This document shows positions 25,151 through 32,907 of a stretch of 34,077 bases of DNA, one piece after another. Position numbers and translations under genes: made by a program. The notes beneath the pieces are model-generated. The model had not been told where the DNA came from, did no database searches, and saw only the letters and a program-made list of their open reading frames with translations. How positions within the stretch are numbered: the first letter of the stretch is position 1; each line of letters opens with the position of its first letter. This DNA is from SFHK01 sp045538305. GTDB taxonomy: Bacteria > Bacillota > Clostridia > Christensenellales > Aristaeellaceae. The stretch is from positions 1 through 34,077 of the forward strand of contig JAZSRC010000031.1 of the NCBI GenBank assembly GCA_045538305.1. The letters are read 5' to 3'.

Positions 25151-25936
25151 ATGAAGGACTTTATTGTCGGAGCGCAGTTATATTCCGTTCGTACGCTTGC
25201 ACAGTCTGCCGAAGCGCTTAAAGATACGCTTATGAAGCTGAAGGCAATGGGCTACAATACCTGCCAGCTTTCCGGCCAGAGCCGCGATATTCCTGACGAG
25301 GTTGTAAGGGATATCCTTCAGGAAACCGATATGAAGGCGGTTGTTACGCACAACAGCATGGCGGATTTTACCGATGGGATTGACAGCCTGATCAGCCGAC
25401 ATAAAACCTGGAATTGCCGGTATGCCGGTCTTGGTTCAATGCCGGATGAATTCAGAAAGGATCTGGAAGGCTTCAAGCGTTTTGCCGATTGCGCGAACGC
25501 AATTGCCGAAAAGCTGAGCGATCACGGCATTACCTTTGTGTACCATAATCATGCATTTGAATTCCAGAAGTTTGACGGCGTAACCGGTATGGATGTATTG
25601 TTCGACCGTTTCAGCCCGAAAGCGCAGTTTGAACTGGACGCATTCTGGGTACAGGCCGGCGGCGCAAACCCTGTGGAATGGTTCTACAAGGTCGATGGGC
25701 GCATGGACGTTGCACACTTTAAGGATATGATGGGCACGAGCGACTTTACCCCCATCTGCACGATGGTTCCGATTGGCAGCGGCAATCTTGACTGGCATGC
25801 GCTGAAGCGCGCCTGCGAGGAAACGCATGTAATATATGCCGAAGTCGAACAGGATAATGCGGTACAAAAAGCAGATCCGCTGGGCGAACTGCATTCCTCG
25901 ATTAAGTATCTGAAGTCCATCGGCTGTGCATTTTAA
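25151..25936 (+). CDS. Sugar phosphate isomerase/epimerase-like TIM-barrel protein
   Basis: 261 residues of the xylose isomerase-like (AP endonuclease family 2) superfamily. Typical strands and metal ligands appear: GAQLYSVR at the start, VVTHNSM, VYHNHAFEF, QFELDAFWVQAGGANP, DVAHFKD and YAEVEQD at the ends of barrel strands. The length matches the single-domain epimerase or isomerase group. ATG 25151 has GGAGG ten bases upstream; ATG 25142 is too close to it. The gene overlaps tadA by one base (TAATG), so the two are co-transcribed. The substrate is unknown; these enzymes act on sugars, sugar phosphates or inositols. Confidence 0.87.
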   Translation: MKDFIVGAQLYSVRTLAQSAEALKDTLMKLKAMGYNTCQLSGQSRDIPDEVVRDILQETDMKAVVTHNSMADFTDGIDSLISRHKTWNCRYAGLGSMPDEFRKDLEGFKRFADCANAIAEKLSDHGITFVYHNHAFEFQKFDGVTGMDVLFDRFSPKAQFELDAFWVQAGGANPVEWFYKVDGRMDVAHFKDMMGTSDFTPICTMVPIGSGNLDWHALKRACEETHVIYAEVEQDNAVQKADPLGELHSSIKYLKSIGCAF

Positions 25937-26391
25937 TGTTTTCCGCCGTTGATGAAAAAATGATGCAATTCGCGCTGGAAGAGGCGCGAATCGCATTTGA
26001 AGAAGGCGAAATCCCCGTTGGCGCTGTGATTGCTTGCGGGGATGTTTTGATTGCCCGCGCCCACAATACGCGGGAAAGGGATGCCGATATCTCCGGACAT
26101 GCGGAGATCAATTGCCTGCGCTTGGCGGCAAAGGAAACAGGACGCTGGCGCATGAACGGGCTTACACTGTACGTAACGCTTGAGCCATGTCCGATGTGCG
26201 CGGGCGCGATTGCGCTAAGCGGCGTTTCGCGCGTTGTCTTTGGCGCGAAGGATGAACAGTACGGCTGCTGCGGGAGCGTATACAGGATTACGGAAGATCC
26301 GGCGTTTCATACCTACTGTCCCGCATATGCCGGTCTGTTTGAAGAGGAATGTGCAGAAATACTGAACATATTTTTTAAAAGCAAACGATAA
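25936..26391 (+). CDS. tadA: tRNA-specific adenosine deaminase
   Basis: Deaminates A34 to inosine in tRNA-Arg (ACG anticodon), an essential wobble modification. The 151 residues carry the zinc deaminase core: HAE (55-57, catalytic Glu57) and PCPMC (Cys85, Cys88), plus the TadA-type C-terminal helix. The start overlaps the stop of the TIM-barrel gene by one base. In many Firmicutes the SRP RNA and dnaX follow tadA; neither is seen here, and RNase J follows instead. Confidence 0.95.
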   Translation: MFSAVDEKMMQFALEEARIAFEEGEIPVGAVIACGDVLIARAHNTRERDADISGHAEINCLRLAAKETGRWRMNGLTLYVTLEPCPMCAGAIALSGVSRVVFGAKDEQYGCCGSVYRITEDPAFHTYCPAYAGLFEEECAEILNIFFKSKR

Positions 26392-26440
26392 TGCGGTAAT
26401 TTATGGCGAAATAATGCATAAATTTATTTTTGAATGTGAT

Positions 26441-26462
26441 GGCGCGGTTGTGAAATCGCGCC
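26441..26462 (+). terminator. Possible weak terminator after tadA
   Basis: Six GC pairs (GGCGCG/CGCGCC) with a ten-base loop, then only TTT. The U tract is too short for a confident call, and the loop contains the -35 of the next promoter. Confidence 0.35.
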
Positions 26463-26476
26463 TTTGGTGATATACT
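26448..26476 (+). promoter_or_regulatory. Sigma-A promoter of the RNase J operon
   Basis: TTGTGA (26448-26453), 17 bases, TATACT (26471-26476). It leaves an untranslated leader of about 90 bases with two small inverted repeats (AAGGG/CCCTT and GGCGC/GCGCC) before the RNase J ribosome site. Confidence 0.65.
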
Positions 26477-26573
26477 AAATAAAGGGAGATTTGCCCTTCA
26501 TTATGGACATCGAGCGTGCGGGCGCTGCGCCGTACGTTCAAAATATATGATTTTGATTACAGGGAGGGATTCT

Positions 26574-28277
26574 ATGGGCAAGAAGGCCTCAAGGCAGGCA
26601 GAGATGCGTATCAAACAAAAGACGACGCAGGAGAGCGCGCTGAACATCATCCCGCTGGGCGGATTGGGAGAAATCGGCAAGAACATGACCGCTTTTGAAT
26701 ACGGCGGTGATATTATCGTTGTAGACGTAGGCTCCATTTTCCCGCGCGAGGATATGCCGGGCGTCGATCTGGTGATACCGGATACGTCCTACCTTCAAAT
26801 GAACCGCGACCGCGTGCTTGGCTATGTAATCACGCACGGACATGAGGATCATATCGGCGCCGCGCCGTATGTGTTTCGGGAAGTGCCCGCGCCGGTGTAT
26901 GCAACGCGCCTGACCGCAGCGCTGATTGAGGGTAAGCTTAAGGAGCACAAGCTTCTGGGTACGGTGGAAATCAATGAAATATCGCCCCGAGACATCGTTG
27001 AGCTTGGACACTTTCGGGTGGAGTTTCTGAAGGTTTCTCATTCTATTGCAGGGGCATGTGCGCTGGCAATTCATACGCCCGTCGGCACCGTCATTCATAC
27101 GGGCGATTTCAAGGTGGACTATACCCCCATCGACGGACAGATTATGGATTTAGGCAGACTGGCGCAGCTTGGAAACGAGGGCGTTCTGATGCTGATGGCG
27201 GATTCTACCAACGTAGAGCGTCATGGGTATACGATGAGCGAAAGGAAGGTTGGCGAAACCTTCAATAACCTGTTTGACCGCGCGCAGGGCCGCATCATCA
27301 TTGCGATGTTTGCCAGTAATGTTCACCGCATACAGATGGTGATCGACGCCGCTGTCAGCCGCCGCCGCCGCGTGTGCCTGATCGGGCGCAGCATGGTGAA
27401 TGTCGCACGCATCAGCCAGCAGCTGGGCGAACTGTATGTGCCCGACGGCTATCTGATCAGCGCCGATGAAATCGACAGGTATCCCGACGAAGAGATCGTG
27501 GTGATCACGACGGGCAGTCAGGGCGAGCCCATGAGCGGCCTGAGCCGCATGGCGTTTGCCGAGCACAGGAAGCTGGAAATCCGCGTAAGCGATATGGTGA
27601 TTGTGTCTGCAACGCCCATTCCCGGAAATGAAAAAAGCGTTTCGCGCGTGCTCAATCAGTTGGTAAAAACGGGCGCAGAGGTAATCTACGAGGCTCTTGC
27701 GGAGGTACATGTTTCCGGTCACGCAAGGCGGGAGGAGCTTAAGCTGATCCATGCGCTTACAAAACCGCGCTTCTTCATCCCCGTGCACGGCGAATACCGG
27801 CACCTGCATCACCACAAGAATCTTGCGGTATCCATGGGCATGGACCCCGACAACGTGCTGATTCCTGATAACGGAATGGTAATAGAGGTAACCAAGGATT
27901 CCATGCGCACGGTGGACAGCGTGCCCAGCGGCGCGGTTCTGATTGATGGCCTTGGTATCGGCGACGTTGGCGAGGCGGTGCTTCGCGACAGAAAGCATCT
28001 GTCTGAGGACGGACTGATTATCGTCGTTATTGGCCTTGATCATGAGGACGGAACGCTGGTAAGCGGCCCGGATATCGTCAGCCGCGGATTTGTTTATGTA
28101 AAGGAAAATGAGGATATCATGGAGGAAGCGCGCGCTACGGTCAGGCGCGTTCTGGACGCCAAGCTCGATACGGGCATCCATACCGGCGCGCTGAAGGACT
28201 GCATCCGAGAAGCGCTTTCCCGCTACATTTACGATACCATCAAGCGTAATCCGATGATTCTTACCATTATCGTGTAG
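26574..28277 (+). CDS. rnj: Ribonuclease J
   Basis: Processes and degrades RNA as a 5'-to-3' exonuclease and endonuclease. The 567 residues form a metallo-beta-lactamase/beta-CASP enzyme. The zinc motif is THGHEDHIGA (His88, His90, Asp92, His93), later ligands are in HTGDFKVDYTP, and the beta-CASP part includes FASNVHRIQ, TTGSQGEPMSGLSRMA, SATPIPGNEK and the terminal-motif His in VSGHARREELK. The C-terminal domain (about 455-567) is normal. A basic extension of some 22 residues (MGKKASRQAEMRIKQK) precedes the core. ATG 26574 has AGGGAGGG five bases upstream; an earlier in-frame ATG lacks one. Only one RNase J is in the window, so J1 and J2 cannot be told apart. Confidence 0.95.
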   Translation: MGKKASRQAEMRIKQKTTQESALNIIPLGGLGEIGKNMTAFEYGGDIIVVDVGSIFPREDMPGVDLVIPDTSYLQMNRDRVLGYVITHGHEDHIGAAPYVFREVPAPVYATRLTAALIEGKLKEHKLLGTVEINEISPRDIVELGHFRVEFLKVSHSIAGACALAIHTPVGTVIHTGDFKVDYTPIDGQIMDLGRLAQLGNEGVLMLMADSTNVERHGYTMSERKVGETFNNLFDRAQGRIIIAMFASNVHRIQMVIDAAVSRRRRVCLIGRSMVNVARISQQLGELYVPDGYLISADEIDRYPDEEIVVITTGSQGEPMSGLSRMAFAEHRKLEIRVSDMVIVSATPIPGNEKSVSRVLNQLVKTGAEVIYEALAEVHVSGHARREELKLIHALTKPRFFIPVHGEYRHLHHHKNLAVSMGMDPDNVLIPDNGMVIEVTKDSMRTVDSVPSGAVLIDGLGIGDVGEAVLRDRKHLSEDGLIIVVIGLDHEDGTLVSGPDIVSRGFVYVKENEDIMEEARATVRRVLDAKLDTGIHTGALKDCIREALSRYIYDTIKRNPMILTIIV

Positions 28278-28324
28278 GATTGAACCGGACGGGCGGCGCG
28301 TCCGTCAAAGGAAGGAGCATTTTC

Positions 28325-28678
28325 TTGATTAATATTTACGACCAGGCGCACGCGCTGGCACGCAGCCTGAAAGAAACCGAAGAATACCGCGAATTCAAAA
28401 GACTTAAGGATCTGGCGTATGAGGATCAGACGAATAAGGCGCTTTTAGACGAATACAAGCGTATGCAGTTTAAAATGCAGGCAAAGGCCGCGTCCGGCGA
28501 GCGCATGAGCGATGACGATATGCAGAAGATTCAAAGGATTGCGTCACTTTTGCAGCTGAATGAAGACGCGAGAGGCTATATGTTTGCGGAGTTCCGCTTT
28601 CAAAAGCTGCTTGCGGATATTTACAAGATTCTTGGCGACGTTGCAGGCATCGATATCGACGCATTAACGCAAAGCTGA
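28325..28678 (+). CDS. YlbF/YmcA-family regulator-like protein
   Basis: A helical protein of 117 residues (INIYDQAHALARSLKETEEY, then a central helix, ending in GIDIDAL). In Bacillus subtilis YlbF, YmcA and YaaT form the Y-complex that steers RNase Y-dependent mRNA maturation and also affects sporulation and competence. Its place directly after an RNase J gene suits a role in RNA turnover, which is inference. The start is TTG with AAGGAG seven bases upstream; a longer frame reaching back to 28280 would not improve the family match. No YaaT or second YlbF is nearby. Confidence 0.87.
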   Translation: MINIYDQAHALARSLKETEEYREFKRLKDLAYEDQTNKALLDEYKRMQFKMQAKAASGERMSDDDMQKIQRIASLLQLNEDARGYMFAEFRFQKLLADIYKILGDVAGIDIDALTQS

Positions 28679-28697
28679 TCAATACCGGAGGACAGGC

Positions 28698-29975
28698 ATG
28701 GCAAAACGCAGGAAAAGCATCAGAAAACAAGCGGACAAAATCTTTAAGCCCCATCGATATACCAGAGAGACCGTATACAAGGATCGTGAATACGGCGTAT
28801 TCTGGTATGCATGGCTATGGGATGCGTTTCGTCCGCTTCTGATATTCGCATGTGCGATGCTGATTGTCATCGGTCTTGTGTCGACTGCGTGGGACAGGAT
28901 CTATACAGAGTATATAGAAGCGCCCGAAGGCGGAGCCGGTTCGGTGGCGTCCTTCACGATTTCCCCCGGCGAATCCATTTCTACCATTGGAAAACACCTT
29001 CAGGAGCAGGGCTTTATCCGTTCGCCTTCGGTATTTAAGTACTATATTCAGTTTTACGGGCTGACCAACGACATTCAGTCCGGCGTGTATTCTATTTCTC
29101 GCGGTATGAATGTATTTGATGTTGTCGAGGCGATTTCTTCCGGCAATGCCACAAACGAAAGAACCATTCGCATTATTCCCGGCTGGTCCGTGGAGGACAT
29201 CGCGCAGTATCTGGTAACTGCGGGTGCGATTTCTGACAAAGAGGATTTTTTGGCAGCCAGCCGTGAGTATGAAGCCTATCTTGGTTACAGCCTTGCGCTG
29301 ATGAATGCAAACGAGGAGAACGATCTGGAGAAACGCACCTATCCGCTGGAGGGATATCTGGCGCCGGATACCTATCGCGTATATCTGTCCGCCGATTCCG
29401 AATCCATCATCCGAACGCTGCTTACGCAGACAGATGTATTGTACGCGTCCTTTTTCCCGGATGAAACCGTATATGATGAACAGGGCAATATCGTGGAATC
29501 GGAAAATGATCATACGATTCAGGGCGTCAAGCTTTCCAACAGTGAGATATTTACCCTTGCCTCCGTGATTGAAAAGGAGGCCTCGTCCTACGACGACATG
29601 GCCCGCGTAAGCGCCGTGTTCTATAACCGCTTGGCGGTGGGCATGAAGCTGGAAAGCGATCCGACAGCTACGTACCTGACCGACACAAAACGCATTGCGC
29701 TGACCGATGCCGACATTTCCGTGAATACCTTATACAACACCTATCGGGTGTCGGGCCTTCCGGTTGGTCCTATCTGTAATCCTTCCAGATATGCTATCAA
29801 TGCTGCGTTGAACCCGGATGAAACCTTTATTCAGGAGAACTACCTGTTCTTCTGCGCGGCGGAGCCCGGCAGCGGCAGATTGGTGTTTTCAAGGACGTAT
29901 GAGGAGCATGAGGCGCAGGTAAACAAGTACCGCCCGCTGTGGCAGGAATACGACAGACAGCACAGCGAAGAATAG
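28698..29975 (+). CDS. mltG: Endolytic murein transglycosylase MltG
   Basis: Cuts nascent glycan strands near the membrane and so sets strand length. 425 residues: a basic cytosolic N-terminus (KRRKSIRKQADK), one membrane helix (about 40-60), a LysM-like segment (FTISPGESISTIGKHLQEQG, about 75-130) and the YceG catalytic domain. The catalytic Glu is in ASVIEKE (Glu292), followed by the SDPTATY and GLPVGPICNPS motifs of the family. GGAGG lies upstream of the ATG. It ends the operon, just before a terminator. The SEDS/PBP pair in this window is its natural functional partner. Confidence 0.95.
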   Translation: MAKRRKSIRKQADKIFKPHRYTRETVYKDREYGVFWYAWLWDAFRPLLIFACAMLIVIGLVSTAWDRIYTEYIEAPEGGAGSVASFTISPGESISTIGKHLQEQGFIRSPSVFKYYIQFYGLTNDIQSGVYSISRGMNVFDVVEAISSGNATNERTIRIIPGWSVEDIAQYLVTAGAISDKEDFLAASREYEAYLGYSLALMNANEENDLEKRTYPLEGYLAPDTYRVYLSADSESIIRTLLTQTDVLYASFFPDETVYDEQGNIVESENDHTIQGVKLSNSEIFTLASVIEKEASSYDDMARVSAVFYNRLAVGMKLESDPTATYLTDTKRIALTDADISVNTLYNTYRVSGLPVGPICNPSRYAINAALNPDETFIQENYLFFCAAEPGSGRLVFSRTYEEHEAQVNKYRPLWQEYDRQHSEE

Positions 29976-29976
29976 C

Positions 29977-30020
29977 AAAACCGCCGAACGGCAGATGCAA
30001 GCCGTGCGGCGGTTTTGTTT
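29977..30020 (+). terminator. Intrinsic terminator after mltG
   Basis: Stem AAAACCGCCG with ACGGC on one side and GCCGT with CGGCGGTTTT on the other (one mismatch), then TTTTGTTT. Its A-rich 5' side could also serve the opposite direction, but no gene faces it there. Confidence 0.92.
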
Positions 30021-30059
30021 ACTGTCTTCTGCGGACATGCAAAAATCGACACAAAAGCG

Positions 30060-30067
30060 CATACATT
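30060..30067 (+). promoter_or_regulatory. Possible sporulation -10 box before sigK
   Basis: CATACATT resembles the -10 of sigma-E or sigma-K promoters and lies about 40 bases before the sigK start. A matching -35 at the expected distance is not clear (an A-rich GCAAAAAT is the best candidate). No sigma-A promoter was found after the mltG terminator. Confidence 0.35.
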
Positions 30068-30105
30068 TCACCGTCTGACAGCAGCTGAACGGGGGGAAGG
30101 AATGC

Positions 30106-30795
30106 ATGTGGCTTTCTGAGGCGCTTTTGTTTTTGATGGATAGCATGTATCTGCTCTTTGGGCATATCGGAGCAAGATCATCATTTCCGAAACCGTTGAG
30201 TCCGGAAGAGGAGAAGGCGCAGATTGAGCTTGCTGCAGGGGGAGACGCGCAAGCAAAGCGCATTCTGGTGGAGCACAATCTGAGGCTGGTTGCGCATATT
30301 GCAAAAAAGTACGCAGGCAGTGGAATCGATGCGGACGATCTGGTGTCAATCGGAACCATCGGGCTTATGAAGGCGGTATCTACCTTCCGCCCGGAGGCGG
30401 GACGGTTGACCACATATGCGTCCCGCTGTATTGAAAATGAGATTCTTATGCAATTAAGAGCGGGAAGAAAGCGTAAGGGAAACATATCGCTGAATGAACC
30501 CATCGGCGCGGATCGCGAGGGCAACAGCATAATGGTTTTCGATCTTCTGGGCACGGAGCCAGATGCGTTGAGCACGGAAGCAGAAACGCGCATAGAAGCT
30601 GCACGCGCCGTAAAGCTGATTCCCAGAGTGCTGACAAAGCGGGAGCAGAAGGTGATCCTGCTTCGCTACGGTTTGTTTGACGGCATACCATACCCGCAGC
30701 ACGAGGTGGCAAGGGCGCTGGGTATTTCCAGAAGCTATGTATCGCGCATTGAAAAAGCGGCGCTTCAGAAGCTGAAGAAGGCATTTCAGGTATAA
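30106..30795 (+). CDS. sigK: Sporulation sigma factor K (mother cell)
   Basis: Late mother-cell sigma-70 factor controlling coat and mother-cell lysis genes. 229 residues. A hydrophobic N-terminal segment (WLSEALLFLMDSMYLLFG) corresponds to the pro-sequence removed by SpoIVFB-type proteolysis. It is followed by FPKPLSPEEE, the family hallmark, then region 2 (EHNLRLVAHIAKKY, DDLVSIGTIGLMKAV, TYASRCIENEILM) and region 4 (LTKREQKVILLRYGL, ALGISRSYVSRIEKAAL). NISLNEPIGADREGN matches the SigK/SigE linker. The gene is continuous, with no interrupting skin element. GGGGGGAAGGAA lies before the ATG. Sigma-E is the main alternative, but the pro-region length and the FPKPLS motif favour SigK. Confidence 0.92.
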   Translation: MWLSEALLFLMDSMYLLFGHIGARSSFPKPLSPEEEKAQIELAAGGDAQAKRILVEHNLRLVAHIAKKYAGSGIDADDLVSIGTIGLMKAVSTFRPEAGRLTTYASRCIENEILMQLRAGRKRKGNISLNEPIGADREGNSIMVFDLLGTEPDALSTEAETRIEAARAVKLIPRVLTKREQKVILLRYGLFDGIPYPQHEVARALGISRSYVSRIEKAALQKLKKAFQV

Positions 30796-30796
30796 A

Positions 30797-30955
30797 TCAA
30801 TCGTCTTTTAGCAGGCAGAGCGATATGCCGGTCTGCATTTTAAGAGTTTCCACGATCTGACTGATAATGCGCAGAACGCCCGATTTGCAGACATAGGCGC
30901 AGTCTATGCCGTGATGGCATGAATAATCCCTCGGGGATGCTAGTTCCCCGAGGGA
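30797..30955 (-). pseudogene. Apparent 3' remnant of an unidentified gene
   Basis: The minus strand is open for 52 codons before a TGA, starting inside the right arm of the large hairpin, where an in-frame TAA precedes it. No ATG/GTG/TTG start with a ribosome site serves it. The translated tail (SGVLRIISQIVETLKMQTG region) looks protein-like, with codons similar to the neighbours, ending ISLCLLKDD. It matches no family I recognise. It may be the end of a gene whose front was removed when the ABC operon arrived, or chance openness in a short spacer. Confidence 0.35.
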
Positions 30956-30964
30956 TTATTCATG
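30918..30964. terminator. 20-bp perfect hairpin between sigK and the ABC operon
   Basis: A perfect inverted repeat with 20-base arms (30918-30937 and 30945-30964) around a 7-base loop TGCTAGT. Each arm is AT-rich outside (CATGAATAAT) and GC-rich inside (CCCTCGGGGA). It starts two bases past the permease stop and lies 120 bases past sigK. It can work as a terminator in both directions, the ATTATT end standing in for a U tract. Confidence 0.75.
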
Positions 30965-30966
30965 AT

Positions 30967-32892
30967 TCAGGGCGCCGAACTCTGTGCGGAGGTGATTTTC
31001 GGATGCTCCCGGCGGAAGAGCGCGGTCAGTTTTTGTAAGCGTTTGCGGTGGCGTTCTCTGGCTTCGAGTCGCTCGCCCAGATCACGGGCGCCGACGCCGT
31101 ATACCAGATACAGGATCAAGCCGGAGACGATCATGATGAAAACGGTGGAAGCGCAGCGGCGGCCGGAAGCATTCACGTTATAGCCGTCGCGGCCTTCCTC
31201 GGCGCACATGTTCTGGATGACCATGGCGTAGGACTTGCCGTAGCTGGAATGGAACGTGGCGGACATGTCATATTCTGTGAAAAGGGCGTTGAAGTTCAGC
31301 GCGAACACTGCCAGAACGCTAGGCAGGATAATGGGCAGCTTTACCTTCATAAAGGTCCAGAAGCCGCTGGCGCCCAGGTTGCGGGCGGCGTCTTCCAGCT
31401 CTTCGTCGATAGCGTAGAAGGCCGCCTTGATCATTCGCAAGGCGAATGGTAATTTGACCACCGTATACGCCATTACGATGAGGAAACGCACGTTTTCCCT
31501 CATGTACAGATTCTCATTGAAAACGTACCATACGGAATCGGAATTGAAGTAGGTGCGGTAGGAGTAGCAGATGAGGATGGTGGGCAAAAGCCAGGGGAAC
31601 AGCAGGCTGTATTCCAGCACGGTGCCGCGCTTTTTGCCCTTGTTTTTGAAAATGTAGTTTACCGCTACCACCACGATGACGCAGGCCAGAGCCGCCGCCA
31701 GGGCGGAAAGCACGAAGCTTAGCCGGATGCCGCCTACCGTGTCCGCATTGGCGAACAGGCCGGAGATGGAATCTTCGCGGATGCGCACTTTACCGCGGTT
31801 GGTGAGGAACTCATAATCCTGAGCGCCAAAGAAATTGATGAAGGTGAACTGATCCAGGCTCAGGCTCTTAGAGCGGATGGCAGGGTAGTTCTGGAAGGCG
31901 AAGAGCACAATCATCACCACAGGGGTCATGTAGATGATGAACAGCGCATAGGCGTAGATGTGCGCCAGCACATTGGCTACGGGGTTGGTAATTTTCTGCT
32001 TTATCAGCTTTGCCTTGGTTTTGCTTACGCTTAGGTAGTGGCCTTTGCGCTCGTAGTTGCTCAGCACCGTCAGCAGGATGATGGTAAACATAGCCAGAAT
32101 GATACTCAAAAGCGCCGCGCGGGCCTGAGGGAAGGCCTCATCCGCAATGGAGGAGCCCGCCAGACGGACAATCTCCGGGTTGATGGAGTCGTAGCCCAGC
32201 AGGGTAGGGGCGCTCATGGCGCACAGGCCGGTAATAAAGGTCATTACCGTCAGGGAGAACATGGTGGGGATCAGCGTGGGGAAAACCACTTTCAGAAGCA
32301 CCTTGAAGGGATTGGCGCCCATGTTGCGGGCGGCTTCCACGGTGTTGTAGTCAATGCCGCGTATGGCATTGCGCAAAAACAGCATGTGGTTGGAGGTACA
32401 GGCGAAGGTCATGGTAAACAGCACTGCGTTAAAGCCGGAGAACCAGTTCTTGTTCATACCGGGGAAAACGTCCCTCATCCAGCTGGTGAAAATACCGTCG
32501 GAATCGTAGAGGAACAGATAGCCGGTTACCAGTGCCACACCGGAGTAGACCAGAGTGGTCATGTAGCCAAGGCGCAGCACCTTCGCGCCTTTGATGTCAA
32601 AATACTCGGTGAGGAGCACGATGCTGACGCCAACCACGTTTACCGTGACCACCAGGGCCAGAGCCAGCTTGAGGGAGTTCCACACAAAGTTGGGCATGTT
32701 GCCCGCGAAGAAGAAGCGTATTACTGCAAGGGGATCGATTTTTCCGGCAGCGTTCTTGGTGGTGAAAATCTGGGTGATGGTATTCAGGCAGGGCAGCAGC
32801 ATAAACCCGAAAAACAGGTATACGAAAAATGCCGTACCAAAGACCTTCCAGATCATCTCCGGCTTCAGCCAAGCCGGGACTTTGCTTTTCAT
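30967..32892 (-). CDS. ABC importer permease, fused double domain (iron/Fbp type)
   Basis: 641 residues, about twelve membrane helices in two binding-protein-dependent permease domains joined in one chain. Each half has an ATPase-contacting EAA loop: EAARNMGANPFKVLLKVV (around residues 190-210) and DAARNLGASGFWTFMKV (around 525-545). This fused form is typical of the ferric iron FbpB/SfuB group and of related 2-aminoethylphosphonate or polyamine-like importers. The tail is long, basic and cytosolic (RLEARERHRKRLQKL). ATG 32892 has AAGGAGGG six bases upstream; an ATG six bases earlier lies directly against the ribosome site. It follows the ATPase gene by 15 bases. The substrate is not provable from sequence. 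Confidence 0.9.
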   Translation of the reverse strand: MKSKVPAWLKPEMIWKVFGTAFFVYLFFGFMLLPCLNTITQIFTTKNAAGKIDPLAVIRFFFAGNMPNFVWNSLKLALALVVTVNVVGVSIVLLTEYFDIKGAKVLRLGYMTTLVYSGVALVTGYLFLYDSDGIFTSWMRDVFPGMNKNWFSGFNAVLFTMTFACTSNHMLFLRNAIRGIDYNTVEAARNMGANPFKVLLKVVFPTLIPTMFSLTVMTFITGLCAMSAPTLLGYDSINPEIVRLAGSSIADEAFPQARAALLSIILAMFTIILLTVLSNYERKGHYLSVSKTKAKLIKQKITNPVANVLAHIYAYALFIIYMTPVVMIVLFAFQNYPAIRSKSLSLDQFTFINFFGAQDYEFLTNRGKVRIREDSISGLFANADTVGGIRLSFVLSALAAALACVIVVVAVNYIFKNKGKKRGTVLEYSLLFPWLLPTILICYSYRTYFNSDSVWYVFNENLYMRENVRFLIVMAYTVVKLPFALRMIKAAFYAIDEELEDAARNLGASGFWTFMKVKLPIILPSVLAVFALNFNALFTEYDMSATFHSSYGKSYAMVIQNMCAEEGRDGYNVNASGRRCASTVFIMIVSGLILYLVYGVGARDLGERLEARERHRKRLQKLTALFRREHPKITSAQSSAP

Positions 32893-32907
32893 CTGCATCC
32901 CTCCTTG

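Noticed and set aside
26392..26573. Possible SRP RNA gene after tadA
   Set aside because: The place is right for some Firmicutes, but no GNAR/GGAA tetraloop hairpin or long helix of the SRP Alu or S domain is present.
30106..30795. sigK interrupted by a skin-like element
   Set aside because: The frame is continuous from pro-sequence through region 4 with no recombinase or split.
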